Source: Winslowiella toletana
Lineage (GTDB): Bacteria > Pseudomonadota > Gammaproteobacteria > Enterobacterales > Enterobacteriaceae
Length of the DNA: 64,000 nucleotides
Assembly (NCBI RefSeq): GCF_017875465.1
Contig: NZ_JAGGMQ010000001.1
Coordinates: 4,774,001 to 4,838,000, forward strand
Reading direction: 5' to 3'
The stretch's first letter is position 1; every line of letters begins with the position of its first letter. Made by a program: the position numbers and the translations under genes. The notes under the pieces are model-generated. The model had not been told where the DNA came from, did no database searches, and saw only the letters and a program-made list of their open reading frames with translations. Of the stretch, positions 10,493 to 20,064 are shown one piece after another.

Positions 10493-10517
10493 GGTCAATT
10501 GGCTGAAACCATTCAAG
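10493..10517 (-). promoter_or_regulatory. Cra (FruR) operator and -35 of pykF
   Basis: GCTGAAACCATTCAAG at 10502-10517 is close to the Cra consensus GCTGAAWCGWTTCAGC. Directly next to it on the minus strand is TTGACC (10493-10498), a good -35. Cra represses pykF in E. coli, and this layout fits repression by covering the -35. The -10 is not clear. The rest of the 10282-10711 gap shows nothing else certain. Confidence 0.6.
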
Positions 10518-10711
10518 TGAAACAACGGATGGTATTATAGTCGCTAAGTGTGCGAAAACCAATTAAAAAGCGGTGTAACAACCTCGCCAGGATCAAGAAA
10601 AAGTGAAGTTGCGCAAGCGTAAGGCAAATTTCACGCCGTCAGATTTTTACCAGGAAAAAGCTGAAAATGCCAGCGAAGCAGCTCTGCATGAGCCGCCTGC
10701 GCCAGCCGGGT

Positions 10712-11644
10712 TTACCCTTTGCTCTCAGATGGCAGTGCATCATCAAGGAATCTTACGGCGTTACGTAACGCCTGGTCTGCTTCAGGAAGCAGCCCGGCAA
10801 ATAAATGCCAGACGTGGAACATGCCAGGCCATACCTCAAGGGAGGTTCTTACGCGGTTTTCTGCAAGATGAGAGGCCAGCTGCATCGCACCACTCAACAT
10901 CACTTCATTTTCACCGATTTGGATCAGCACCGGCGCAAGACCGCGAACATCGGCAAAAACCGGTGAGGCATCGGGATGCGTTGGCAACTCCCCGGCGAGG
11001 AAGGTAGCTGCCAGCTGGTTGAGAAACTCAGTGCTGCACAAAGGGTCAATACCATCTCTGACTCGCGCCGAGTCGCCGCTATGGGTCAGATCTGCCCACG
11101 GCGAAATAGCCACGGCGGCGGCAGGAAGCGGCAGATGAAAATCTCTCGCTTTGCGCATAATGGTTATCACCATCGCCCCGCCTGCTGAATCCCCGGAAAT
11201 GGCCAGCGCGCGCGGATCAATGCCGCTATCCAGCAATGAACGATAAGCGGTGAAGGTATCTTCAATCGGGGTCGGGAAAGGGTGTTCCGGCGCCTGGCGG
11301 TAGTCAGGCACATAAACCCGGGCACCAAGCAGTCTGGCGTAGTTCCCGGCCAGGCCCTGATACGCTTTTACACCGCCGTGAACATAACCGCCGCCATGGA
11401 TATAAAAAAGTACACGGCCATCGATAAGGTTATCCGGCGTCACCACCATTGTCGCTACACCACCCAGATCAACCCTGGTAAAGGCCACGCCCTCCGTCGC
11501 GGGAAAAAGACGGTCAAGCCCGTCAACATAATCCGCGCGCGCCGCGGACCAGCTTTGGTCGCTTTGACCATTTATTTTCTCTACAACTGGCATGGCAGCC
11601 GCTATCCAGCCATTCAACGCGTTTTGCGCATTAACAGGTAACAT
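10712..11644 (-). CDS. Alpha/beta hydrolase, hormone-sensitive lipase (HSL) type esterase
   Basis: A 310-residue carboxylester hydrolase with the HSL family marks: oxyanion-hole HGGG at residues 83-86 and nucleophile Ser153 in GDSAGG. The acid (in IGENEVML) and the catalytic His (in GMFHVWH) follow in the right order. No signal peptide, so probably cytoplasmic, acting on short-chain or small acylated compounds; the substrate is not evident. It is transcribed divergently from the LysR gene at 11717 with 72 bases between, so control by that regulator is likely. Not part of the E. coli gene order here. Confidence 0.85.
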   Translation of the reverse strand: MLPVNAQNALNGWIAAAMPVVEKINGQSDQSWSAARADYVDGLDRLFPATEGVAFTRVDLGGVATMVVTPDNLIDGRVLFYIHGGGYVHGGVKAYQGLAGNYARLLGARVYVPDYRQAPEHPFPTPIEDTFTAYRSLLDSGIDPRALAISGDSAGGAMVITIMRKARDFHLPLPAAAVAISPWADLTHSGDSARVRDGIDPLCSTEFLNQLAATFLAGELPTHPDASPVFADVRGLAPVLIQIGENEVMLSGAMQLASHLAENRVRTSLEVWPGMFHVWHLFAGLLPEADQALRNAVRFLDDALPSESKG

Positions 11645-11716
11645 TTAACTTCTCTCCCGGTGAATTATTTTCTACGCTGATAATGTAATCCAACAATTCG
11701 GGAAAGGGTTTCTACA

Positions 11717-12661
11717 ATGAGCAGCCATAAATTCCTCACCGGGCATCACCTTAGCGGCGGGATTGAACTCAATACCATGCGCACCTTTGTGGCGATTGCT
11801 GAAACCGGCAGCATTGTTGCCGCTGGTAAAGCGCTGGGGTTAACGCGTTCTGCGGCGGGAAAGTCGCTGGCGCGGCTGGAGGCGCATCTGGCTACGCGGT
11901 TACTCCATCGCACCACGCGAAGTGTGTCACTGACCGCTGATGGGCAATACTTTTACGAACGATGCATCCAGATACTGACTGATATTCACGAGGCTGAAAG
12001 CAGCATCAGGCAGGATAATCCCCAACCGAAAGGCACTTTACGTCTGACGGTCACTTCGGCTTTTGGCCGGATAGCGATTCTGCCGCTACTCAATGATTTT
12101 CTTGAAAAATGGCCCGATCTGGATGTCGAAATCAGTTTTACCGACAGGCTTGTCGATCTGGTCGAAGAAGGATTTGATCTCGGTATCAGAATGGGGGATA
12201 TGCCTGACGATTCGATGATGGTGGCACGGCCGATTACCCGCTACCGTCCCTGGATTTACGCCTCTCCGGCTTATTTGCAGAACCATGGGATGCCGGAAAA
12301 TATTGCTGAACTGGGCGCACATCAGCGGCTGATCTATGGGCTTCAGGCTGGTTCTGGTATATGGCGACTGGCTAACGATGACGGCGTTGAGGTTTCAATT
12401 AGCGGAAATCGCCGCCTGCGCTTTGATAGTGGCGAAGCGATCAAAGATGCCGCTGTTGAAGGGATGGGTATTGCGCTAATGCCCTCTTTTCTGGCTGCTG
12501 ATGATCTGCATAACCATCGTCTGGTAAAATTATTTCCGCACTATGCAGGGAAACAGATCCCCATCAATGCCATTTATCCCAACCGGAAACATCTGGCGGC
12601 TAAAATCCGGCAATTTATCGATATGCTGGTGATAAACTTTCAGGCCGCTGATTCTGCATAA
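11717..12661 (+). CDS. LysR-family transcriptional regulator
   Basis: 314 residues with an N-terminal winged helix-turn-helix (MRTFVAIAETGSIVAAGKALGLTRSA region, residues about 21-70) and a periplasmic-binding-protein-like effector domain. It begins at the ATG at 11717; a later ATG at the HTH (11777) is possible, but homologues often carry a short extension. Divergent from the HSL esterase, which is its probable target. The ligand is unknown. Confidence 0.85.
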   Translation: MSSHKFLTGHHLSGGIELNTMRTFVAIAETGSIVAAGKALGLTRSAAGKSLARLEAHLATRLLHRTTRSVSLTADGQYFYERCIQILTDIHEAESSIRQDNPQPKGTLRLTVTSAFGRIAILPLLNDFLEKWPDLDVEISFTDRLVDLVEEGFDLGIRMGDMPDDSMMVARPITRYRPWIYASPAYLQNHGMPENIAELGAHQRLIYGLQAGSGIWRLANDDGVEVSISGNRRLRFDSGEAIKDAAVEGMGIALMPSFLAADDLHNHRLVKLFPHYAGKQIPINAIYPNRKHLAAKIRQFIDMLVINFQAADSA

Positions 12662-12738
12662 TGCCGATCGGAAACAATTGACGGCGTGGTGATGAAAAGG
12701 CAGTTTTCTTATCCCAGGCAGAACCGAAAGAGATGTTT

Positions 12739-13569
12739 ATGTATAACCGCGATACGATTTTTCACTCCCACAGCTGCGGCGACTACCGCATCCAGCTGTG
12801 CTGGCCGGATGAACCTGCACCGGAAAATGGCTGGCCGGTGATCTTTCTGCTGGATGGCGCCAGCTATTTTCCGATTGCCGAATATCTGCTGCGCACGCTG
12901 GCCCATCCGCGCTGTTGCCTGCTGCCGGGCGTGGTGGTAGCGATTGATTACCCGGACAGCAGCCGGCGGGAAAAAGATTATCGTCCGGCGGTGGCGCAGC
13001 TGGTCGCGGAAGCCAGTCCGCATGGCGGCTTTTATCCGCCGGGGATGGCAGGACAGTCGGCCGCGTTTCTCGACTTTATTCAGCATCAGCTTAAACCCTG
13101 GCTCAGCAGTCAGTTGTCGATCGATAACCGTAATACTGCGCTATTTGGTCACTCCTATGGCGGGCTCTTCACCCTGAATACCTTGTTTACCGCCAGCGAC
13201 AGCTTTCGCCACTACTATGCCTCCAGTCCGTCAGTATGGTGGAACGATGGCTATCTCAGTGCCATGGCCGCGCGCTTTGCCCTACGCTCGGATATCGCGG
13301 AGCAGAAGGTGCTGTTGCTGTCGGTGGGGGAGTATGAGCAGTCGCTGCAACGTTTTGAACTCAGCCTGGATGCCGCAACACGTGCAACGCTGGTGCAGCA
13401 TCGTCGGCAGCGGCGGATGGTTGATGGCATTCGCGAACTGGCGTGGCAGTTACAGGCGGGACAACAACAAAATGTGCGGACGGAATTTGTGCTTTATGCG
13501 GATCAGTCTCATCAGTCAGTGCCGATGCTGGCGCTGCAAAAAGCGATGATGCATCATTTTCAACGTTAA
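12739..13569 (+). CDS. Putative esterase, enterochelin-esterase-like alpha/beta hydrolase
   Basis: 276 residues with an esterase-D/Fes/IroE type fold: a long N-terminal strand region, FLLDGASYF, and the nucleophile Ser139 in GHSYGG. The acid is probably in SVGEYEQ and a His in DQSHQSVP near the C terminus. It lacks a signal peptide, so a cytoplasmic siderophore-ester or acyl-ester hydrolase is plausible; no siderophore genes are nearby. The ATG at 12739 has GAAAGAG at a proper distance, whereas the ATG at 12733 is too close to it. It ends 33 bases before the tRNA-Val pair on the other strand. Confidence 0.75.
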   Translation: MYNRDTIFHSHSCGDYRIQLCWPDEPAPENGWPVIFLLDGASYFPIAEYLLRTLAHPRCCLLPGVVVAIDYPDSSRREKDYRPAVAQLVAEASPHGGFYPPGMAGQSAAFLDFIQHQLKPWLSSQLSIDNRNTALFGHSYGGLFTLNTLFTASDSFRHYYASSPSVWWNDGYLSAMAARFALRSDIAEQKVLLLSVGEYEQSLQRFELSLDAATRATLVQHRRQRRMVDGIRELAWQLQAGQQQNVRTEFVLYADQSHQSVPMLALQKAMMHHFQR

Positions 13570-13602
13570 GGGGTGATACAGAAACAGAGGGGAAAAAAGG
13601 AG

Positions 13603-13679
13603 TGGTGCGTTCTAGAGGACTCGAACCTCCGACCCCCACCATGTCAAGGTGGTGCTCTAACCAACTGAGCTAAGAACGC
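13603..13679 (-). tRNA. valW: tRNA-Val(GAC), second of a tandem pair
   Basis: 77 bases on the minus strand with encoded CCA. Acceptor stem GCGTTCT/AGAACGC closes, and the anticodon stem CCACC-TTGACAT-GGTGG gives anticodon GAC for valine (GUC/GUU codons). The T arm GTTCGAGTC is normal. E. coli has valV-valW, two tRNA-Val(GAC) genes, beside mdtK in the same place; which copy is V or W here is by order only. Confidence 0.95.
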
Positions 13680-13696
13680 TTTGCTGCAACGATATC

Positions 13697-13773
13697 TGGT
13701 GCGTCCGAGTGGACTCGAACCACCGACCCCCACCATGTCAAGGTGGTGCTCTAACCAACTGAGCTACGGACGC
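13697..13773 (-). tRNA. valV: tRNA-Val(GAC), first of a tandem pair
   Basis: 77 bases with CCA on the minus strand, acceptor GCGTCCG/CGGACGC and anticodon GAC in TTGACAT. It differs from its neighbour mainly in the acceptor stem and at a few T-stem bases, with an identical D arm and anticodon arm. Seventeen bases separate the two, so they are one transcript. Confidence 0.96.
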
Positions 13774-13903
13774 ATCATTTCGCTATCGTGTTGACAACGG
13801 GGACGAATATTAACGGCAGTGTCCCCGCCTGGCAAGTGGAAACATCTATTTTTGTTATCGACTGCTGCGCAACTGTGCAATCAGCGTTTTTTTTACACGT
13901 TAA

Positions 13904-13919
13904 GGGCGTAAAAACGCCC
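13904..13919 (-). terminator. Small hairpin after mdtK
   Basis: GGGCGT AAAA ACGCCC lies just after the mdtK stop. The stem is good but there is no proper T-tract on the minus strand. Confidence 0.4.
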
Positions 13920-13924
13920 GGAAA

Positions 13925-15298
13925 TTAACGCGCTGCGCGCGCCAGGATCACTTCTGCCGGCAAGCGTTGCAAACGACGCATGCGCCAGATCATCATCACC
14001 GCTGACGAGGTGAGACCGATAATAAAGCCGCACCAGAAACCGGCGGGACCGAGCGCCGGCACCACCAGATTCGTCATCGCCAGCACATAGCCGCTCGGCA
14101 ATCCCAGCACCCAGTAGGCGATAAAGGTGATATAGAAGATCGAGCGGGTGTCTTTATAGCCACGTAAAATACCGCTGCCAATGACCTGAATCGAATCGGA
14201 GAACTGGTAAATCGCCGCCAGCAGCATCAGCTGCGCCGCAAGGGTCACCACTTCCGGATTGTCGTTATACAGCAGCGCAATCTGCTCGCGGAAAATCACC
14301 GTAAAGGTAGCGGTCGCCGCCGCCATCGCCACGCCAACGCCCTGAGCGGTCCAGGCAGCGACGCGCGCGCCTTCCGCCGAACCCTGTCCGAGACTGAAAC
14401 CGACGCGAATGGTGGCTGCCACGCCTAAAGAGAGCGGCAACACAAACATCAGTGAGCTGAAGTTCAGCGCAATCTGGTGACCTGCCACTTTGACAATACC
14501 CAGCGGTGAGACCAGCAGGGCGACGACGGCAAACAGCGTCACTTCAAAGAACAGCGCCAGCGCCACCGGCATCCCGAGGCCGGTTAAGCGTCGTAGCGCC
14601 GCCCAGTCCGGGGCGTCAAAGCGGCGGCTTAAACGGATATCTCGCAGCGAAGGTGCGCGGCTGCTCCACGCTTTCATCAGGATAAACATCACCCAGTACA
14701 CCGAAGCGGTGGCGACGCCACAGCCGATGCCGCCCAGCGCCGGCATGCCGAAATGTCCATAGATAAAGATATAGTTAACCGGAATATTAACCAGCAGACC
14801 AATAAAGCCCAGCACCATACCGGGTTTGGTCTTTGACAGCCCTTCACACTGGCAACGCAGCACCTGGAAAAACAGGTAGCCGGGCGCCCCCCACAGCAGA
14901 GCATGCAGATAGCCGACGGCAATCCGCGCCATTTCCGGATCAATATCTTTCATTGCTGAAATCATAAATCCGGCGTTATACAACACCAGCATAATCAGGA
15001 TGGAGACAAATCCCGCCAGCCAGTATGCCTGGCGCACCTGATGTCCAATGCGGTCGCGTCGCCCGGAGCCGTTTAGCTGCGCCACAACCGGGGTTAACGC
15101 CAGGATAAGGCCGTGACCAAACAGTATGGTCGGCATCCAGACAGAAGTACCGACGGCGACGGCGGCCATATCCGTGGCGCTAACGGCACCGGCCATAATG
15201 GTATCGACAAAACCCATGGAGGTTTGCGCAACTTGCGCAAGGATCACCGGGATTGCGAGGGCTAATAATTGACGCGCTTCAGTCAAATACTTCTGCAC
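13925..15298 (-). CDS. mdtK: MATE-family multidrug/Na+ antiporter MdtK (NorM, YdhE)
   Basis: Inner-membrane multidrug exporter of 457 residues with twelve predicted hydrophobic segments arranged as two MATE repeats. The sequence tracks E. coli MdtK throughout, for example [20 protein letters not shown] at the start and [19 protein letters not shown] late. It exports cationic drugs and fluoroquinolones in exchange for Na+ or H+. It is divergent from ribE and next to the tRNA-Val pair, the E. coli layout. Confidence 0.95.
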   Translation of the reverse strand: MQKYLTEARQLLALAIPVILAQVAQTSMGFVDTIMAGAVSATDMAAVAVGTSVWMPTILFGHGLILALTPVVAQLNGSGRRDRIGHQVRQAYWLAGFVSILIMLVLYNAGFMISAMKDIDPEMARIAVGYLHALLWGAPGYLFFQVLRCQCEGLSKTKPGMVLGFIGLLVNIPVNYIFIYGHFGMPALGGIGCGVATASVYWVMFILMKAWSSRAPSLRDIRLSRRFDAPDWAALRRLTGLGMPVALALFFEVTLFAVVALLVSPLGIVKVAGHQIALNFSSLMFVLPLSLGVAATIRVGFSLGQGSAEGARVAAWTAQGVGVAMAAATATFTVIFREQIALLYNDNPEVVTLAAQLMLLAAIYQFSDSIQVIGSGILRGYKDTRSIFYITFIAYWVLGLPSGYVLAMTNLVVPALGPAGFWCGFIIGLTSSAVMMIWRMRRLQRLPAEVILARAAR

Positions 15299-15531
15299 AC
15301 AAACACCTTGTCCGTTTTATTAAGGGTGAACGAATTTAACGCCCTGATGAGCGCTAAAATAGAGATCAGAATATTAAGCCGCGTAGTGTAACGGGGGGAG
15401 CGGATTAAGCCAATCATCTGACCAGACAATCGCTCTTTATGTTATACAGTTAGCACAGCTTGCTGTCGGCTTTTATCCGTGCGGCATTGCAGTTGTGTTA
15501 AGATTGTCAAAAAACAGACTGAGGCTTAAGC

Positions 15532-16182
15532 ATGTTTACCGGAATTGTGCAGGGCACCGCTGAGGTGCTGTCGATTGAAGAAAAAACCAATTTCCGCACC
15601 CATATCGTTAAATTACCGCCGGAGATGTTGCCGGGGCTGGAATTAGGCGCGTCGGTGTCGCACAACGGTTGCTGCCTGACGGTGACCCATGTTGAAGGCG
15701 ACCAGGTCAGCTTTGATTTGGTGAAAGAGACCTTGCGCGTGACCAACCTCGGTGAATTACAGACCGGTGATCGCGTAAATGTTGAACGTGCGGCAAAATT
15801 CAGCGATGAGATCGGTGGGCATTTAATGTCCGGCCATATTATGACCACCGCTGAAATCTGTAAGATCATTAATTCCGAAAATAACCGCGAAATCTGGTTT
15901 AAACCCCAGGATACAGAACTGATGAAGTTTATTTTGCGCAAAGGTTATATCGGTATTGATGGTATTAGTCTGACGGTGGGTGAGGTCAGCAAAAGCAAAT
16001 TCTGCGTGCATCTGATCCCTGAAACGTTGATGCGTACCACGCTTGGCAGCAAAAAACTGGGGCAACGGGTCAATATTGAAATCGACCCGCAAACCCAGGC
16101 GATAGTGGAAACGGTTGAGCGGGTACTGGCTCAGCGCGAAGCGGCGCTACTGGCAACCGCGGCAGAGCATTTACAGCCATAA
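15532..16182 (+). CDS. ribE: Riboflavin synthase, alpha subunit
   Basis: 216 residues made of two tandem lumazine-binding domains, each beginning with an [12 protein letters not shown] or equivalent segment ([17 protein letters not shown]). It dismutates two 6,7-dimethyl-8-ribityllumazine molecules to riboflavin and the pyrimidinedione; in E. coli the gene is also called ribC. The catalytic N-terminal MFTGIVQ is intact. The 233-base gap to mdtK holds both promoters but no FMN riboswitch that I can recognise. Confidence 0.96.
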   Translation: MFTGIVQGTAEVLSIEEKTNFRTHIVKLPPEMLPGLELGASVSHNGCCLTVTHVEGDQVSFDLVKETLRVTNLGELQTGDRVNVERAAKFSDEIGGHLMSGHIMTTAEICKIINSENNREIWFKPQDTELMKFILRKGYIGIDGISLTVGEVSKSKFCVHLIPETLMRTTLGSKKLGQRVNIEIDPQTQAIVETVERVLAQREAALLATAAEHLQP

Positions 16183-16188
16183 GGCATT

Positions 16189-16292
16189 GGGCGGCGAGAA
16201 CGCCGCCTCTACAAAAAATGCTGAACCCTGTAGGGGCGGCGTTCTCGCCGCCCGTGTCAATGATTCGCGCGACGGCGTTACCGCCGCCCGTT
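16189..16292. repeat. Paired GC-rich palindromic repeat (BIME-like) plus extra half
   Basis: Two inverted copies of a 24-base unit, GGGCGGCGAGAACGCCGCC(T/C)CTAC, flank a loop of about 17 bases (16189 and 16230 on), with one mismatch between arms. A third, degenerate copy GACGGCGTTACCGCCGCCCG follows at about 16270. It lies between the convergent ribE and cfa and may end both transcripts. Confidence 0.85.
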
Positions 16293-16294
16293 AA

Positions 16295-17443
16295 TCAGTG
16301 CGGTACTCTTAAGCCACCTTCCACACCATGGCTAAATACCACCTGCCATAGCTGAATATCGCGCGCGCGAAAAGCGCCGGCGCAGGCATTCAGATAGTAG
16401 CTAAACATCCGTTTAAAGCGCTCACCATAGTGTCCGGCCAATTGCGGCCAGCCCTCAATAAAACGCTGATGCCATGCCATCAGGGTAGTATCGTAATCCG
16501 CGCCAAAATTATGCCAGTCTTCCATCACAAACCAGGGTTCACTGGCCACGCTGATATGGCGTGCCGAAGGCAGACAGCCATTGGGGAAAATATATTTATT
16601 AATCCAGGGATCAAGATTCATATCGGTTTTCAGCGCGCCAATAGTGTGCAGCAGGAAAATGCCCTCGGGCTTTAAGTTATGGTTGGCAACGGCAAAATAG
16701 GTGGCGTAATTTTTCGGCCCGACATGCTCAAACATCCCGACGGAAACAATGCGGTCAAACTGCTGGTTCAGATCGCGATAATCCTGTAGCAGAATGGTGA
16801 CATCCAGACCCGCGCAGCGCTGTTGCGCCAGTTTCTGTTGTTCGGCCGAGATGGTTACGCCGACCACGCTGACGCCATAGTGGCGCGCGGCAAACTCCGC
16901 CAGACCGCCCCAGCCGCAGCCGATATCCAGCAGCGACATGCCCGGTTGCAGCTGGAGCTTATCGCAGATCATCTTCAGCTTAGCGTGCTGCGCTTCTTCA
17001 AGGGTCGTGGCGTCTTTCCAGTATCCGCAGGAGTACTGCATATGCGAGTCGAGCATTAATGAGAACAGATCGTTACCCAGATCGTAATGCTCTTTACCGA
17101 CAATCCACGCACGTTTTTTGGACTGCAGATTGGTCAGGCGCGCCGCGGCGATGCGCAACGTATCTTTGAAGTGGTGGGGGAGTTGCTGGTCGAGTTTATG
17201 CTTTAACACCCGATGAAAAAACATATCGAGGCGTTCACACTCCCACCAGCCGTCCATATAGCTTTCACCCAGTCCCAGCGAACCTTCCTGCAATACGCGA
17301 CGAAAGAATTCGGGGTTTTTAACCTGAATATCCCATGGATGTGAACCGTTCACTGCAATACCGGCGGTTTGCAGCATCTCGTGAACGATCCGATACCAGT
17401 GGTTTTCTTCCAAGCTCACTTCTTCTATACACGATGAACTCAT
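16295..17443 (-). CDS. cfa: Cyclopropane-fatty-acyl-phospholipid synthase
   Basis: SAM-dependent methylene transfer to unsaturated acyl chains of membrane phospholipids, 382 residues as in E. coli. The SAM-binding motif LLDIGCGWGG and the catalytic region FEHVGPKNY are present, and the N terminus MSSSCIEEVS matches. It acts at the inner face of the membrane, mainly as cells enter stationary phase. E. coli cfa has a sigma-S promoter and a long leader bound by small RNAs; the 371-base upstream gap here is compatible, but I cannot mark those sites. Confidence 0.96.
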   Translation of the reverse strand: MSSSCIEEVSLEENHWYRIVHEMLQTAGIAVNGSHPWDIQVKNPEFFRRVLQEGSLGLGESYMDGWWECERLDMFFHRVLKHKLDQQLPHHFKDTLRIAAARLTNLQSKKRAWIVGKEHYDLGNDLFSLMLDSHMQYSCGYWKDATTLEEAQHAKLKMICDKLQLQPGMSLLDIGCGWGGLAEFAARHYGVSVVGVTISAEQQKLAQQRCAGLDVTILLQDYRDLNQQFDRIVSVGMFEHVGPKNYATYFAVANHNLKPEGIFLLHTIGALKTDMNLDPWINKYIFPNGCLPSARHISVASEPWFVMEDWHNFGADYDTTLMAWHQRFIEGWPQLAGHYGERFKRMFSYYLNACAGAFRARDIQLWQVVFSHGVEGGLRVPH

Positions 17444-17814
17444 AGCTTCTCCATCACCTGCTGTGATTAGAACCTGAGAAATAGGATAGCCAATTTCTGC
17501 AGGATTGTGAGAGAACTCACGGATGATCCGTGCGCCTGATATCCGACGTTAAACAGAGGATTGAAATTGAACGAAAAATATCTGTTTTCACTGAGACCAC
17601 AACCCGGCCGTTATAAACAGCTCCGGTATCGATGCTGAAATATCAATAAATTCAGATAGGGTCCTGCAGAGATGCGTCGCGAATGCCACGCCGAAAAACA
17701 CCACGACAACCCTGTCAGGTCTGACTAAAAAGTGTTGATTTATTGTTATAAAATATTGCCTTAGATGAGTATATGCTCACGGCAGGCAATATTCAATATA
17801 ATATTGTTAGCATG
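17444..17814. other. Intergenic region upstream of cfa
   Basis: No gene is seen. It should contain the cfa promoters and leader, and the 3' end of the ydhC transcript. Two inverted repeats lie near the ydhC end: AATATTGCC...GGCAATATT (about 17752-17792) and a perfect 14-base palindrome GTTAGCATGCTAAC (17806-17819) that overlaps the ydhC stop codon. Neither has a clear T-tract. Confidence 0.5.
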
Positions 17815-19008
17815 CTAACCAAATGATTTTACTGCCGAACCGGCTTTTACTGCTTTACGTTGAAATTGTAGTGCATATCCTGCCAAAGCAATAATTATGG
17901 TAAGCAGCATAATGGCGGTGGTGGTCAGCAGCACATTGGCGATCAGGGTTGATACCGCCATGCTGGCGCAGAAGCAGAGTCCCAGCTGCAACATATTCTG
18001 TAATGCCGCCGCTTTGCCGGTGGCATGCGGGAACGGCAGCAGCGCGTTGGCCACCACGATGGGATAGATAGCGCCATTCGCCATTGCCATACCGCAAAAC
18101 GGGATCAGTAATGCAGTTAATGTCACCTGATCTGAAAGTGCGACGGCAAAAATGGCGCTGATGCTGACGCCATATCCCAGCAGCAGCCACGGCAACAGAG
18201 TCTTGCCATCCATACGTTGCAGCAGCGCGCGGCAGCCAAAGCCGCCAGTTAAAAATGCCAGCGTCTGCGGCAGATAACTCAGACCGATATCGCCGGGCGT
18301 CAGGCCCAAATCCGCCAGAATAAACGGCGAACCGGTAAGCCAGGCAAAAAAGCTGGCGGAACAGGCGGCATAGATCAGCACATTACCGCTGTAAATTCGC
18401 GATTTTAGCAATGACAAAAAGCTGACCGGCGCTTGATTGTCAGAGGCGGAGCGGTTGGTCGCCGGCTTAAGGCGCAGGGTCGGAATCAGCAGCGCCAGCG
18501 CAATCAGCAGAAGAGCGACAAAGATCGCACGCCAGCTAAAATGGTTTAGCAGCCAGGCGCCCAGCAGTGGCGCCAGCGCCGGGGAGAGCGCCACCAGCGG
18601 CATAATGGTGGCGAACACCCGGTTGGCCTGCGCGCCGCTGTAACGATCGACCACCAGCGCCTGCCAGCTTACCGCCGCTGAACAGACACCGACCGCCTGA
18701 ATAAAGCGCAATACCAGTAGCATGGTGGCATCCTGTACCGCCAGCATCCCGGCACAGCCAAGTGCAAACAGACTCAGGCCAATCACCAGCACTGGCTTAC
18801 GACCAATACGGTCGGACAACGGCCCCCAGATCAGCTGCGCACAGGCAAAACCGGCGAGAAAGATACTCAGACTGGCGCTGATTGCGCCGGGATGGGTATG
18901 CAAATCCTGTTGCATCGCGCCAAAGGCAGGCAGGTACATATCGGTAGCAAGAAAACCCAGCATGCTTAACAGCGCCAGGTAAACAATAAATCCTTTTGAT
19001 TTGATCAT
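17815..19008 (-). CDS. ydhC: MFS transporter YdhC (Bcr/CflA-type)
   Basis: 397 residues with twelve hydrophobic segments of the DHA1 drug:H+ antiporter family, including the loop-2/3 motif [13 protein letters not shown]. The sequence follows E. coli YdhC closely. It is divergent from the LysR gene ydhB, which in E. coli (AdnB) has been tied to ydhC expression and adenosine-related response, so a nucleoside or purine exporter is possible. The substrate is not visible from sequence. Downstream lies cfa in the same direction, but with a long gap. Confidence 0.9.
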   Translation of the reverse strand: MIKSKGFIVYLALLSMLGFLATDMYLPAFGAMQQDLHTHPGAISASLSIFLAGFACAQLIWGPLSDRIGRKPVLVIGLSLFALGCAGMLAVQDATMLLVLRFIQAVGVCSAAVSWQALVVDRYSGAQANRVFATIMPLVALSPALAPLLGAWLLNHFSWRAIFVALLLIALALLIPTLRLKPATNRSASDNQAPVSFLSLLKSRIYSGNVLIYAACSASFFAWLTGSPFILADLGLTPGDIGLSYLPQTLAFLTGGFGCRALLQRMDGKTLLPWLLLGYGVSISAIFAVALSDQVTLTALLIPFCGMAMANGAIYPIVVANALLPFPHATGKAAALQNMLQLGLCFCASMAVSTLIANVLLTTTAIMLLTIIIALAGYALQFQRKAVKAGSAVKSFG

Positions 19009-19124
19009 CAGATAACTCTTTTTCTTATGCAGGTGATTTTAACGCGCTGAGTGTAATCGGGTGCATGCCAGCTTGTGAAACGCTAATATTTGCGTATTGC
19101 ATTCAAAAAATTTGCAGGCAACTT

Positions 19125-20036
19125 ATGTGGTCAGAACATTCTCTGGAAGTGGTTGATGCCGTTGCACGCAGCGGGAGCTTTAGCGCCGCCGCCAGCGAGC
19201 TGCATCGCGTGCCGTCGGCGATAAGTTATACCGTGCGGCAACTGGAACAGTGGCTGGCGGTTCCGCTGTTTGAACGGCGGCATCGTGATGTGGTGCTCAC
19301 AGATGCGGGCAAAGTGTTTATCCAGGAGGGGCGCGCTGTTATCAAAAAAATGCTTGCCACCCGGCGCCAGTGTCAGCAAGTGGCTAATGGCTGGCGCGGG
19401 CAACTGAGCATCGCCGTCGATTCGATTGTGAAACCGCAGCGCACGCGCCAGCTGGTGCTGGATTTCTATCGCCACTTTCCCGATATGGAGCTGCTGGTTT
19501 CCCATGAAGTGTTTAACGGCGTCTGGGATGCGCTGGTGGACGGGCGGGTGGATATGGCGATTGGCGCCACCCAGGCGATTCCGGTCGGCGGACGCTTTGG
19601 TTTTCGCGATATGGGCGCGCTTAACTGGCGCTGTGTGGTCAGTGCAACACATCCGCTGGCGCAACAGCAGGGGGTGATTGATGAAGAGAGTATTCGCCAG
19701 TGGCCGTCGCTGGTGCTGGAAGATACCTCGCGCAGCCTGACCAGGCGTATTACCTGGACGCTGGATAACCAGCGGCGACTGGTGGCGCCGGACTGGGACA
19801 GCGCGTTTGATTGTCTGCTGGCCGGGCTGTGTGTTGGCATGGTGCCGGGGCATTTTGCCGCGCCGCTGATCGCCAGTGGCGAACTGGTGACCCTGACGCT
19901 ACCTGCCGCTTTCCCTGACAGCCCATGTTGTGTCAGCTGGGCGCAACAGAGCGCATCACCGGCGCTGAACTGGTTACTGGAGTACCTGGGCGATCCGGAG
20001 ACGATGAATGAAGAGTGGTTGCGCGAGGGAGATTAA
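19125..20036 (+). CDS. ydhB: LysR-family regulator YdhB (AdnB)
   Basis: 303 residues beginning MWSEHSLEVVDAVARSGSF as in E. coli; the frame is open 20 codons earlier but those precede the conserved N terminus. The winged HTH spans residues 1-60 (AASELHRVPSAISYTVRQLE), followed by the effector-binding domain with the conserved EVFNGVWDALVDGRVDMAIGA. It is probably the activator of the divergent ydhC. It converges with purR, with 28 bases between stops. Confidence 0.9.
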   Translation: MWSEHSLEVVDAVARSGSFSAAASELHRVPSAISYTVRQLEQWLAVPLFERRHRDVVLTDAGKVFIQEGRAVIKKMLATRRQCQQVANGWRGQLSIAVDSIVKPQRTRQLVLDFYRHFPDMELLVSHEVFNGVWDALVDGRVDMAIGATQAIPVGGRFGFRDMGALNWRCVVSATHPLAQQQGVIDEESIRQWPSLVLEDTSRSLTRRITWTLDNQRRLVAPDWDSAFDCLLAGLCVGMVPGHFAAPLIASGELVTLTLPAAFPDSPCCVSWAQQSASPALNWLLEYLGDPETMNEEWLREGD

Positions 20037-20064
20037 CCGGCCACTGCGGTGGCCGGCTGGCAGC

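Noticed and set aside
10603..11007. A 134-codon plus-strand frame before and over the HSL esterase end
   Set aside because: Most of it is antisense to the esterase, composition is Arg/His/Pro-rich as in shadow frames, no ribosome site and no family pattern.
13443..13673. A plus-strand frame over the esterase end and tRNA
   Set aside because: It runs through the tRNA-Val gene on the other strand and overlaps the well-supported esterase; a chance frame.
15299..15531. FMN riboswitch before ribE
   Set aside because: I see none of the conserved FMN aptamer blocks; in enterobacteria that element precedes ribB.
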